From Desulfuromonas versatilis (GTDB lineage: Bacteria > Desulfobacterota > Desulfuromonadia > Desulfuromonadales > NIT-T3), in assembly GCF_019704135.1 (NCBI RefSeq), contig NZ_AP024355.1, positions 682,001-746,000 on the forward strand: DNA of 64,000 nucleotides, read 5' to 3'. Below are positions 45,764 to 55,771 of the stretch, piece by piece. The first letter of the stretch is position 1. Each line of letters starts with the position of its first letter. A model generated the notes under the pieces. It saw only the letters and a list, made by a program, of their open reading frames with translations. It was not told the origin of the DNA and did no database searches. A program made the translations under genes and the position numbers.

Positions 45764-48560
45764 GTTCCAGAAGCTCGAGGTGGTGCACTGGGATTTCTGG
45801 GAACGCTTCTCGCTGCCGCTCGACGCCGACGTCATCACCATCGTCGGCCCCAACGGTTCGGGCAAGACCACCCTGCTCGACGCCCTGCGCACCCTGCTGT
45901 GTATCGACTGCTCCTCGGGGCGCGACTACAAGCGCTACCTGCGGCGCAACGAGCGCCCCTTCGCCTGGCTGCGCGCGGTGGTCGACAACCAGCGCCAGGA
46001 CAGCGGCTACCGCCCCTTCTTCCCGCTGCTCAGCGAGACGGTGACCCTGGCCTGCCAGATCCGCAAGAAGGGCGGCGATTGGCAGCGCCAGTACGTGATC
46101 GCCGAGGGGGACACCCCCATCGAGGCGCTGGAGGAGCAGGGGAGCTGGCTGGGGGTGCGCGACTACCGCCAGCGCCTGCAGAACGCCGGGCTGACCCAGG
46201 CGATCCGCCACGTGCTGGCCCTGGAGCAGGGGGATACGGACAAGCTCTGCGAGTACAGCCCGCGCCAGCTGCTCGAGCTGGTGTTCAGCGTGTTCGGCGA
46301 CCAGGAGGTGCTGGAGAACTACCAGCAGGCCAAGAACGAGCAGTTGGAGATCGCCCGCGAGTTGGAGAAGCTCGAGGAGGAGCTGACCCGGCTCGGCGCC
46401 CGCCAGCGCGAGGCCGAAGGGAACGTCAACTCCTTCCGCCAGTGGAAGCGCTTCAACGACGAGCTGCTGCGCCTGGGCAGCGAAACCCTGCCGCGCTGCC
46501 AGCTTGCCGACCTGCGCGAGCGGATCCGCACCGGCGAGGCGCAGATGCGCTCGCGGCGCCAGGAGGTCAACGAGCGCCAGCGGCGCCACTGGCAGCTGCT
46601 CGAGGAGAGCCGCCAGCTGAACAAGGTGCGCGAGGAAGCCGCCGCCGCGGAAAAAGAGGCCCGGCAGGCGGAGCAGGAGGCGGAGAAGGCCTTCATCGAC
46701 GGGCGCGACAAGGCCCGCGACGCCGAGAAAGTGCTCGAGCAGAAGGCGCGCCTCGAGGAGCTTTGCCGCCAGCAGGAGGCGGGCGTCGACCTCGCCGCCC
46801 TGGCCGCCGAGCAGCGCGAGAAGCTCGGCCGCCGTGCCGAGAACGACCGCGAACTGGAGCAGGTGAAAAAAACCGCCCGCGACCTCAAGGCCCAACTCGC
46901 CGCCCTCAAGGCCGGCGAGAAACCCGAGCCGGGTTTCGTGCGCGAGTTCCGCCGCGCCCTGGGCGAGGCGGGCGTCCGCCACAATCTGCTCACCGAAATC
47001 GTCGAGGTCGCCGACCCGGGGTGGCAGGCGGCCGTTGAGGGGGTGCTGGCTCCATCGGCGCACATCGTGCTGCTCGAGCGCCCCGGCGACCGGCAGAAGG
47101 CCTGGGAGCTGGGCGAGAAGCTGCGCTACAAGCACTTCGTGGTGGCCGAGCGTCAGGCGCTGCCACAAGCGGCCAAGGGCTCGCTGCTCGAGGTGGTCAA
47201 GTTCACCGCCGATCCGCCGGGGTGGCTGGCCGAGCTGCTGAACCGCATTCAGCGGGTCGAGAGCGTCGCCGAGGGGAGCGCCTCGGGGGGCGATTCGTGG
47301 ATCACCCGCCAGGGGTATCACCGCGAGCGCCGCGGCGGGCGCTACATCGGCGTCGAGGGGCGCTACCAGTTCGGCGAGGCCGCCCGGCGCAGCATGCTCG
47401 AGGAGAGCGAGCAGGAGCTTGGCCGGCTGGCCGAGCGCGAGCAGCAGCTGCAGGCGGACAGCGCCGGGCTCTCCCGGCGCCTCGAAGAGATCTCGGCCCT
47501 GCTCAGCGGCATGGACGCCGCCCGCCAACTCGCCGAGCGGGGGGCCGAGTTCGCCCGCGCCGAGGAGCAGTTCGCCGCGCTCTCGGCCCAGGCCCAGGAG
47601 GCCGGCGTCGCCCTGGCCGAGGCCAAGGGTAAAGCCGCCCAGGCGGTGGAGGCCCGCCACCAGCTGGAGAAGAAGCAGTCGGGCAACGCCGGCGAGATTC
47701 GCGTGCTGGAGCGCGACCTGGAAAAGCTCAGCGGCGAGTTCCGCCAGCTGCGCCGCCAGCAGGTCGAGCGCATCCTCCAGTACCGCGAAAAACGCCGCCC
47801 CATGCCCCAGCGCTGGTATTCCCGCGAGGCCATGGAAGAACTGCGCCTCGAGTACGACTCGGCCGAGGCGGTGCGCCGTGAAATGAAGCGTTTGCAGGAC
47901 CACCTCGACGAGGGTGAGTGGGTCACCGACGAGCAGGTGGTGGTGATCCTCGAGAAGCTCAAGGGGGACTACGCGCAGATGGACGAGATCATCCGCGCCC
48001 GGCGCATCCACCACCACCGCCACCTGCAGGCCACCGAAGAGGCGCGGGAGAGCTACATCAACGTGCTCAAGGCCACGGTGCGCCGCTACTCGCGCAACGT
48101 GCGCGATCTCGGTGAGTTGGCCGGCATCGGCGTCGAGCTCGAGCCGCCGCACCTGGTCAACGAGGATGTCGCCCTGGCCCAGGCCGGGCTGCAGGTCAGC
48201 TTCAACTTCGACCAGAAGGGGCTGATCGGCCTCAACGACGGCGAGGCCTCCGGCGGGCAGCAGGTCATGAAGTCGCTGATTCTGCTCATCGGCCTGCTGA
48301 TGGACGAGGCCCGTTCGGGCGGCTTCGTCTTTATCGACGAGCCCTTCGCCCACCTCGACGTGTTCAACATCGACAAGGTCGGCGCCTTTCTCGAGGCGAC
48401 CCGCTCCCAGTACGTGCTGACCACGCCCAACACCCACAACGTCAACGTCTTCAAGACCTCGGATCTGACCCTGGTCACCCAGAAGATCCGCCGCCCCGAA
48501 AAGTGGGCGCCGCCGGTAGCCTTCGTGCGCCGCGAGCGCCGGGCGGAGAATGCGGCCTGA
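45756..48560 (+). CDS. MukB/MksB-like SMC ATPase
   Basis: 934 residues. Head: Walker A GPNGSGKT at 31-38. A first coiled coil (about 200-390) has long Glu/Arg heptads. A globular hinge-like domain (about 395-560) contains NLLTEIVEVADPGWQAAVEGVL and GGRYIGVEGRYQFGEA. A second coiled coil (about 575-790) leads to the C-terminal head with signature-like ASGGQQVMKSL (831-841) and Walker B FVFIDEPFAHLD (857-868). This layout is that of SMC/MukB condensins, at the short end for the group. With the two genes before it, it should form a complete ATP-driven loop-extruding complex. Confidence 0.82.
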   Translation: MFRFQKLEVVHWDFWERFSLPLDADVITIVGPNGSGKTTLLDALRTLLCIDCSSGRDYKRYLRRNERPFAWLRAVVDNQRQDSGYRPFFPLLSETVTLACQIRKKGGDWQRQYVIAEGDTPIEALEEQGSWLGVRDYRQRLQNAGLTQAIRHVLALEQGDTDKLCEYSPRQLLELVFSVFGDQEVLENYQQAKNEQLEIARELEKLEEELTRLGARQREAEGNVNSFRQWKRFNDELLRLGSETLPRCQLADLRERIRTGEAQMRSRRQEVNERQRRHWQLLEESRQLNKVREEAAAAEKEARQAEQEAEKAFIDGRDKARDAEKVLEQKARLEELCRQQEAGVDLAALAAEQREKLGRRAENDRELEQVKKTARDLKAQLAALKAGEKPEPGFVREFRRALGEAGVRHNLLTEIVEVADPGWQAAVEGVLAPSAHIVLLERPGDRQKAWELGEKLRYKHFVVAERQALPQAAKGSLLEVVKFTADPPGWLAELLNRIQRVESVAEGSASGGDSWITRQGYHRERRGGRYIGVEGRYQFGEAARRSMLEESEQELGRLAEREQQLQADSAGLSRRLEEISALLSGMDAARQLAERGAEFARAEEQFAALSAQAQEAGVALAEAKGKAAQAVEARHQLEKKQSGNAGEIRVLERDLEKLSGEFRQLRRQQVERILQYREKRRPMPQRWYSREAMEELRLEYDSAEAVRREMKRLQDHLDEGEWVTDEQVVVILEKLKGDYAQMDEIIRARRIHHHRHLQATEEARESYINVLKATVRRYSRNVRDLGELAGIGVELEPPHLVNEDVALAQAGLQVSFNFDQKGLIGLNDGEASGGQQVMKSLILLIGLLMDEARSGGFVFIDEPFAHLDVFNIDKVGAFLEATRSQYVLTTPNTHNVNVFKTSDLTLVTQKIRRPEKWAPPVAFVRRERRAENAA

Positions 48561-48604
48561 GCCTCACCCGCCCAGGCCCGATCCCTTCGATTGTCGCCGG
48601 AAAT

Positions 48605-48640
48605 TGGAAAACCCCGCTGCAGACCGCAGCGGGGTTTTCT
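48605..48640. terminator. Bidirectional terminator after the condensin operon
   Basis: AAAACCCCGCTGC / GCAGCGGGGTTTT stem with a short loop. It lies between the converging SMC and acyltransferase genes. Confidence 0.85.
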
Positions 48641-48698
48641 GTTATGGCTACGAATTCCGGAACTTCCCTCCGATCTCGGAGAGAAGGGGGAGTGGAGC

Positions 48699-49718
48699 CT
48701 AGGCCCCGATGATCCGCCGGCTGTAGCGGGGGACCAGGCGACGAATGGCCACCGCCAGGAGGATCGAACCGAGGGTCACCGCCAAAACGGTCAGCGGGAA
48801 GTTGAACTTGGGCCAAGGCTGCTGGCTCGCCTGGCGGGTCAGGATCAGGTCGATGATAAAGGGGTGGATGAAGAAAATGGGGAAGCTGGCCTTGGCCAGG
48901 AAGCCCAGGGGCTTGATGGTGCGGCCCTCGAAGCGCTTGAGAAAAACCAGGAAAAACAGGCAAAGCAGGATCTTCTGGAACAGGATGATGTCGATGCCGC
49001 CCCAGGCGAAGGGGGCCTTGTGGAAGTTGCCGTAGCTGGTGTGCAGCGCCGCCTGCAGGCAGGCCAGGGCGACGGCCCCTAACAGCAGCAGAAATTCCCG
49101 CCCCGCGAACAGCCGGTAGACCCGGGCCCGGTTGATGGAACACCAGATCCCCAGCAGGTAGGCCGGGGTGAAATAGAGCACCGACTGCAGGGTGTTGACG
49201 TCGTCGAGGGGCCGGTGCAGCAGCGCCGAGACGGCGAGGAACAGCAGGATGATCGGCAGCTGCCGGCGGCAGCGGATGAAGCGCAGGTGCAGCGGGCTGA
49301 GCAGGAAGGTGAGGATGATGAAGGGGATGTACCAGTAGGCGAAGATCACCCGCCCGGTGGCCAGGTAGAATATCACCGCCTGCCAGTCCTGGTCGACGTA
49401 GCCGTGATGGTACCCCGAGCCCCGCGAATAGACCACGTAAAAGATGTAGGGGGTGGAGAGGATCAGGTAGGGCAGGAGCACGTCCTTGAACTTCTTGCCA
49501 AGGAAGCGGCGGAGGTCGAAATCGGTGGCGAACAGGTGGTGGAAGAGAAACCCCGAGATGAACACGAACAGCGCGGTGCTGCCGGTGATGAGGTTGGCGC
49601 AGGCTCGTTCGCCGAAGGAGTCGATGTCCCAACCGGCGATTGCGTAGCAGTGGCCGGCAACGATCAGCACGATCGCGATGCCGCGAAAATAATTGAGGGA
49701 ATTCAGAAAGGTCGACAT
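48699..49718 (-). CDS. Acyltransferase family 3 membrane protein
   Basis: 339 residues with about ten membrane helices. Family markers: LNYFRGIAIVLIVAGHCY near the start (the His is the catalytic residue of the acyltransferase-3/OafA group), FISGFLFHHLF, and SFPIFFIHPFIIDLIL near the end. These enzymes O-acylate sugars, polysaccharides or lipids on the outer face of the inner membrane. ATG 49718 with GGAAAC upstream is chosen. There are no polysaccharide genes beside it, so the substrate cannot be inferred. Confidence 0.85.
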   Translation of the reverse strand: MSTFLNSLNYFRGIAIVLIVAGHCYAIAGWDIDSFGERACANLITGSTALFVFISGFLFHHLFATDFDLRRFLGKKFKDVLLPYLILSTPYIFYVVYSRGSGYHHGYVDQDWQAVIFYLATGRVIFAYWYIPFIILTFLLSPLHLRFIRCRRQLPIILLFLAVSALLHRPLDDVNTLQSVLYFTPAYLLGIWCSINRARVYRLFAGREFLLLLGAVALACLQAALHTSYGNFHKAPFAWGGIDIILFQKILLCLFFLVFLKRFEGRTIKPLGFLAKASFPIFFIHPFIIDLILTRQASQQPWPKFNFPLTVLAVTLGSILLAVAIRRLVPRYSRRIIGA

Positions 49719-51482
<1,764 letters not shown>

Positions 51483-51510
51483 CCCTCTCTCCAACTCCAA
51501 CAGCCAACAG

Positions 51511-51543
51511 AAAAGGCCCGGGTTTCGCCCGGGCCTTTTCCGT
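51511..51543. terminator. Intrinsic terminator between gdhA and the converging gene
   Basis: AAAAGGCCCGGG / CCCGGGCCTTTT with a TTTCG loop; effective in both directions. Confidence 0.9.
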
Positions 51544-51559
51544 TGGCTGCGGCGATCTG

Positions 51560-54151
51560 CTACCTTTCGAGGAAGCAGACCAGTTGCTGGGAGACCACGT
51601 CCGCCATCAACCGCAGCCCCTCCTTCGGCGCCCGGTAGACCTTGACCACGTGCTTGAGACGACTGCTGGCCGGCATCAGCCCTTCCAGGGCGTTGGGCTG
51701 GGCCCTGCGCCAGGCGTCGTTGAGGAAGCATTTGTTGTTTTCGGGGAACAGGGCCAGGTAGAAGATGTCGGTCTCCACAAGGTCCTGGAAGAAGTGGGAG
51801 CCGTAGGAGAGCTCGGGCATAAGGTTCCCGCTGGAAAAGGCGACTTCGGCCAGCGCAGTGAAGTTGTTGATCTCCGAAAAGGAGATCGGCACCCCCAGCG
51901 ATGGCGTGGAGGTGCCCCAGCGTCCCGGCCCGAGCAGCAGGGTGGGGTTGTCTTTGCGGTCGGCCAGGCGCTTGTTGAGGCGGCCGATAAGGCGGGCGAT
52001 CTCGTACTTGTCCGACATGTGCAGCTGGACGTATTCCTCGGGCTCGACCCAGACCAGCCAGCGCAGCGGCTGGGAGATGTTGCCGCCCATGAAGTTCCCC
52101 TCGCTGCGGAAGAAGATCCTCTCCGGTTCGATTTTCTCGGGGATCTCTACCTGAACCTGCTCTCCCTTGGTCTGCAGCGGGCGGCACTGCACCACGTCGA
52201 TGCGGGCCGTGCCCTGCGGAGTGAAATTGACCGTGAATTCGACATCCACCGGGTAGCGGTAGGTCCTTTCCAGGGTTTTCAGCAGCCGCTGCATCAGTGA
52301 GGCGAAGGGGGTGTCGGCGAGCAGGCGCTCGAAGGTCAGCAGCCAGACCTGCTCCCCCTTGCGGCCGCGATTCTCCAGCAGGCGCATGGTCTCCAGGTCT
52401 TTCACTCCGTAAAGCTGCCAGGGCAAATCCACCCCCTGCCGGGACAGGTCGAGCAGTGAGACCGTATGCAGGCGGTTGTCGACCACGTCGAGCAGATCGA
52501 CGCTGCGCTGGGAGAACCTGCGGGTATCCGCCTGGTCCTTGTGGGGGCGCTTCAGGGGGGCATCGAGGGCGATCAGCCGCGGGTAGTCCCCCTCGACCCG
52601 GTCGACCGCCCGGGTGCCCAGCCCCAGCACCAGGCGCAGCATTCCGGCCTGGGGGTCCATCCCCCTGTCCCAGACAAAGGTATTGTAGGAAACGCCGACC
52701 CCGGCCAGTTCGGGAAAGAAGTAATGACCCCGGTAGGCGCCGGAGACCCGCTGGATGAGCAGCGCCATCTGCTCGTCCTGCTGGTCGAGCCCCCGCTGTT
52801 GCCGGTAGGTGAGGGCGTCTTCGCTCATGGTGCTGGCGAAGATCTTGCGCACCGCCTCCTCAAACTGGGCCAGGCGTTCTTCGGGGGTGCCCTGGTTGAC
52901 GCAGAAGAAGCTGTCGTACTTGCCGGCGAAGGCGTTGCCGAAGCTGTCCTCGAGCAGCGAACTGGAGCGGACGATAATCGGATACTGCCCGTAGTATTCG
53001 AGCAGCTTGTGGAAGCCTTCGCGGATCGTTGCCGGGAAGCTCCCCTCGAGCATTTTCCCCCGCAGTTCGGCGGCGGCGCTGAAGTAGGTCTCTTTCTTCT
53101 TCTGGCGCATGAACAGCGGCCACCAGCCGTTGTGCACGATGTAGGAGTAGTAGACGTTGGAGCCGACGAAAAAGGAGTCGTGGGCCTCCAGGTGGTCCTC
53201 CCAGTGGTAGTCGGGGGCGCGCAGCAGGATCTGCCGGGCCAGCAGCATCCCCACCGCCTTGCCGCCAATAAAGCCGGTGCCGATCACCCGCGTCTTGATG
53301 TCGAGCAGATCCTGCAGGCAGAAGCACTCGGCGGCCAGCTCGAGGATACGGGCTTCGCGGCCGATCATGTGCCGGCAGATGTGGCTGACCATGTTTTGCT
53401 GCTCGGTTTGGGCGGCGGGGTCGCCGGCCAGTTCCTGAGCCTGAAGAAACAGCCGGTGCCAGTGGTCGAGGTGGCGCTGGGCGTTTTCCGTGTCGCGCCG
53501 GGCGATGCTGCTGAACAGGTCGGTGGCCTCGAAGCTGGCGGTCAGGGGCAGGAACTGCTCGCCCTCCTTGCGGTGCGGCAGGAACATGGTCGGTGAGCGG
53601 CGCTGCCAGACCTTGAGCGGGTGGATGTGGAAGCTCTGCTCGTGGTTGTAGACGTCGATCAGCACCTGGGTGGTGTCGCGGATGCGCTCGATGGTCTGGA
53701 ACGAGTGGCGGCTGCGGATCAGGGCGAAATAGGCCACCGTGTCCAGCTCGAACAGGTAGGGGCAGGTGACGCGGAAGAAGTTGCCGACCATGTAGTCGGT
53801 GGCCCAGGCCGAAAGCAGGTCGGAGAGGCAGTCGAAAACGTAGAAGGCGCCGTGGCCTTCCTCGCTGAGGATGCTGTGGATGCGCGCCGCGAAGGATTCG
53901 AAGCCGCGGCGCGGGTCGAGCTGGTGCACGACGATGCTCGGCGAGGCTCCCAGCAGCGGCTCGTGGTCGCCGAAACGCATGTAGATGACCCGCTTGCCTT
54001 CGCGCAGGGCAGCATCGACGAAGGGGCCGACGAAGTAGCGGTAGTCGGCCATGGAGTCGACCTTCCACACCACGTTGTCGCCGATGCGCAGACCGTCGAG
54101 GATCTTGTCCAGGCCGGCATAGCCGGTAGTGACGCGGATTGCGGAATCCAT
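51560..54151 (-). CDS. RecA/KaiC-like domain fused to a PEP-synthase ATP-grasp (PPDK_N) domain
   Basis: 863 residues. Residues 1-250 resemble KaiC/RecA-like domains (TTGYAGLDKILDGLRIGDNVVW; VIYMRFGD; AFYVFDCLSDLL). The Walker A loop is lost: VDSMADYRYF replaces GxxGxGKT. Residues about 290-690 are a PPDK_N nucleotide-binding domain (TGFIGGKAVGMLLAR; PIIVRSSSLLEDSFGNAFAGKYDSFF; VVQCRPLQ). A C-terminal 170-residue region is not recognised. The phosphohistidine and PEP-binding barrel domains of PEP synthase are absent, so it cannot run the full reaction alone. Role unknown. Confidence 0.7.
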   Translation of the reverse strand: MDSAIRVTTGYAGLDKILDGLRIGDNVVWKVDSMADYRYFVGPFVDAALREGKRVIYMRFGDHEPLLGASPSIVVHQLDPRRGFESFAARIHSILSEEGHGAFYVFDCLSDLLSAWATDYMVGNFFRVTCPYLFELDTVAYFALIRSRHSFQTIERIRDTTQVLIDVYNHEQSFHIHPLKVWQRRSPTMFLPHRKEGEQFLPLTASFEATDLFSSIARRDTENAQRHLDHWHRLFLQAQELAGDPAAQTEQQNMVSHICRHMIGREARILELAAECFCLQDLLDIKTRVIGTGFIGGKAVGMLLARQILLRAPDYHWEDHLEAHDSFFVGSNVYYSYIVHNGWWPLFMRQKKKETYFSAAAELRGKMLEGSFPATIREGFHKLLEYYGQYPIIVRSSSLLEDSFGNAFAGKYDSFFCVNQGTPEERLAQFEEAVRKIFASTMSEDALTYRQQRGLDQQDEQMALLIQRVSGAYRGHYFFPELAGVGVSYNTFVWDRGMDPQAGMLRLVLGLGTRAVDRVEGDYPRLIALDAPLKRPHKDQADTRRFSQRSVDLLDVVDNRLHTVSLLDLSRQGVDLPWQLYGVKDLETMRLLENRGRKGEQVWLLTFERLLADTPFASLMQRLLKTLERTYRYPVDVEFTVNFTPQGTARIDVVQCRPLQTKGEQVQVEIPEKIEPERIFFRSEGNFMGGNISQPLRWLVWVEPEEYVQLHMSDKYEIARLIGRLNKRLADRKDNPTLLLGPGRWGTSTPSLGVPISFSEINNFTALAEVAFSSGNLMPELSYGSHFFQDLVETDIFYLALFPENNKCFLNDAWRRAQPNALEGLMPASSRLKHVVKVYRAPKEGLRLMADVVSQQLVCFLER

Positions 54152-54444
54152 GCGGGGAGCTCCTTGGCAGGGCCAGTGCCCTGGAGGGCTGGCGCATTGT
54201 TGGTTGGTGAAAATGCCTTATTTTATAGCATGGATGTCTGCAGTCTGCCAGCGGATTCTAATATTTGCCGTTGCGGTGAGGGGGTGGTGGCTAGTGTTGT
54301 ATAAAAAATAGGCAGATTTCGGCCGTCCGGGAAATCAGGCAACTCCAGGGGGGGGGGCTGGTCATTCCGGGGTCTTGATAATTCGATTTATGGTGATAGG
54401 AGTACAGGCAGGGAAAGTGCTCTTCAGTATATTTGAGGTGAAAA

Positions 54445-55083
54445 ATGCGCGCAATCTTCGTTTGGGGTCTGGGAGTTGCTCTGCTGGTTCTCGGGATGGG
54501 TCAGGTCGCCGCTCGCGCGGAGACCGGCGGGGTGAAATCCCCCGCGGAGATCTGTCCGCTGACCATCGGCAGCATGGTCCCGCCAGTCACGCTGAAAAAC
54601 CTCGACGGCCAGCCCTTCGACCTGGCCTCGGCGGTACGCGAGAAACCGACTATTCTGATTTTTTATCGCGGCGGCTGGTGACCGTACTGCAATCTCCAGT
54701 TGGGAGAACTCGTCCGCATCGAACCGCAGCTGCTCGAGCTCGGCTACCAGATTCTCGCCGTCAGCGCCGACAAGCCAGAGTTTCTCAAGCAGAGCCAGCA
54801 GAAGCACAAGCCCAATTACCGCCTGCTCTCCGACAGCGACATGCAGGCGGCCCAGGCCTTCGGCATCGCCTTCCAGGTCGATACCGCGACCTATCGGAAA
54901 TATCAGGAATTTGGCGTCGATCTCGAAGAGGCTTCCGGCCGGACGCACCACCTGCTGCCGGTGCCGACCGCCTTTGTCGTCGGCAGCGACGGCACCATCA
55001 GGTTCAGCTACGCCAACCCGGATTACAAGACCCGGGTCGATTCCGAGGTGCTGCTGGCGGCGGCGCGGGCTGCGCTGAAGTAG
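54445..55083 (+). CDS. Peroxiredoxin-like (AhpC/TSA family) selenoprotein
   Basis: 212 residues when the in-frame TGA at 54679-54681 is read as selenocysteine (residue 79). Before it: signal peptide (about 1-25, ending ARAET) and ILIFYRGGW. After it, with no frame change: PYCNLQLGELVRIEPQLLELGY, ILAVSADKPEFLKQS and VPTAFVVGSDGTIRFSYANPD. Sec79-x-x-Cys82 sits at the peroxiredoxin/thioredoxin active site. The TGA is followed by a hairpin at SECIS distance. A premature stop is unlikely because the downstream frame is intact and conserved. It is probably a periplasmic thiol peroxidase or reductase. Confidence 0.88.
54679..54711 (+). promoter_or_regulatory. Bacterial SECIS-like element
   Basis: TGA codon followed by a stem TCTCC (54693-54697) / GGAGA (54703-54707) with loop AGTTG, starting 11 nt after the TGA. 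Position and size match bacterial SECIS hairpins, which must lie within the coding region just after UGA and be bound by SelB. Confidence 0.6.
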
Positions 55084-55107
55084 TAATGGCGAGTAGGGCT
55101 GTTGCGA

Positions 55108-55146
55108 AAAAAGGCCGCAACCCTTGCAAGGGTTGCGGCCTTTTGA
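55108..55146. terminator. Bidirectional terminator after the selenoprotein gene
   Basis: AAAAAGGCCGCAACCC / GGGTTGCGGCCTTTT near-perfect palindrome with a TTGCAA centre, serving both this gene and the converging lspA. Confidence 0.9.
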
Positions 55147-55187
55147 CCATTTGCTCCTCCCCCTCCAAGGGGGGCTCTAAAAAAACC

Positions 55188-55676
55188 TCAATCCTTCAGC
55201 TTGCGCCGGCGCTCCTCACGCCACAGGTCGAGCAGCATCAATCCCACCCCCACGCAGATGGCCGAATCGGCCACGTTGAAGGCGGGCCAGTGGTACTGGC
55301 GCCAGTAGACGTCGAGAAAATCGATGACTTCGCCGAGGCGGATGCGGTCGATGAGGTTGCCTACCGCTCCCGAGAACACCAGGGCCAGGGCGACGTGCAG
55401 CAGGCGCTGCTCCTCGCGGAGTTTCCCCAGGTACCAGAGGATGCCCAGGGCGGCGATCACCGCGACGCTGATGAAGAAGGGGATGCGCACGGAGCTGTCG
55501 GCGAGCATGCCGAAGGCCGCGCCCTTGTTGCGTACATAGGTGATGGCGAAAAAGCCGTCGATCACCGGCAGCGACTCGTAGAGAGCGAAGCGGCTGTCGA
55601 TGAACAGCTTGGTGGCCTGGTCGAGGACCAGGACCACGGCGGAGATTATCAGCAGCAGGCGAAAGCGAACGGGCAC
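55188..55676 (-). CDS. lspA: Lipoprotein signal peptidase LspA
   Basis: 162 residues, four helices, aspartyl protease that cleaves prolipoprotein signal peptides in the inner membrane. Conserved motifs: VLDQATKLFI, NKGAAFG, GNLIDRIRLGEVIDF (catalytic Asp) and FNVADSAICVG (second catalytic Asp). GTG 55676 follows GGAG by 5 bp and gives the standard length; an earlier ATG would add a repeat-derived N-terminus. It follows ileS on the same strand, the classic ileS-lspA pairing. Confidence 0.93.
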   Translation of the reverse strand: MPVRFRLLLIISAVVLVLDQATKLFIDSRFALYESLPVIDGFFAITYVRNKGAAFGMLADSSVRIPFFISVAVIAALGILWYLGKLREEQRLLHVALALVFSGAVGNLIDRIRLGEVIDFLDVYWRQYHWPAFNVADSAICVGVGLMLLDLWREERRRKLKD

Positions 55677-55686
55677 AGGGGCTCCA

Positions 55687-55764
55687 GTGAGGAGTTGGGG
55701 GGTGAGGAGTGAGGAGTAAGGGCCTAGGGTGTTGCCCCTCACGCCTTACCCCTCGCCCTTCACG
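55687..55764. repeat. Low-complexity inverted repeat between ileS and lspA
   Basis: Tandem GAGGAGT-like units (GTGAGGAGTGAGGAGTAAGG) are followed by their pyrimidine-rich counterpart (CCCCTCACGCCTTACCCCTCG). It can fold into a long imperfect hairpin. It may have inserted between two normally close genes. Confidence 0.6.
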
Positions 55765-55771
55765 GTTTTTA

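Noticed and set aside
45690-48437. Very long open frame on the minus strand opposite the SMC gene
   Set aside because: It is a codon-bias shadow: Leu/Gly/Val/His-rich with no motif, while the plus strand has Walker A, signature and Walker B.
48699-49718. Acyltransferase as a fourth member of the condensin operon
   Set aside because: It is on the opposite strand and separated by a bidirectional terminator, and is a membrane enzyme unrelated to JetD/MksG.
54679-54681. TGA as a nonsense mutation making a pseudogene
   Set aside because: The frame stays open and family-like for 400 bp after it, the codon is at the active-site Cys position, and a SECIS-like hairpin follows.
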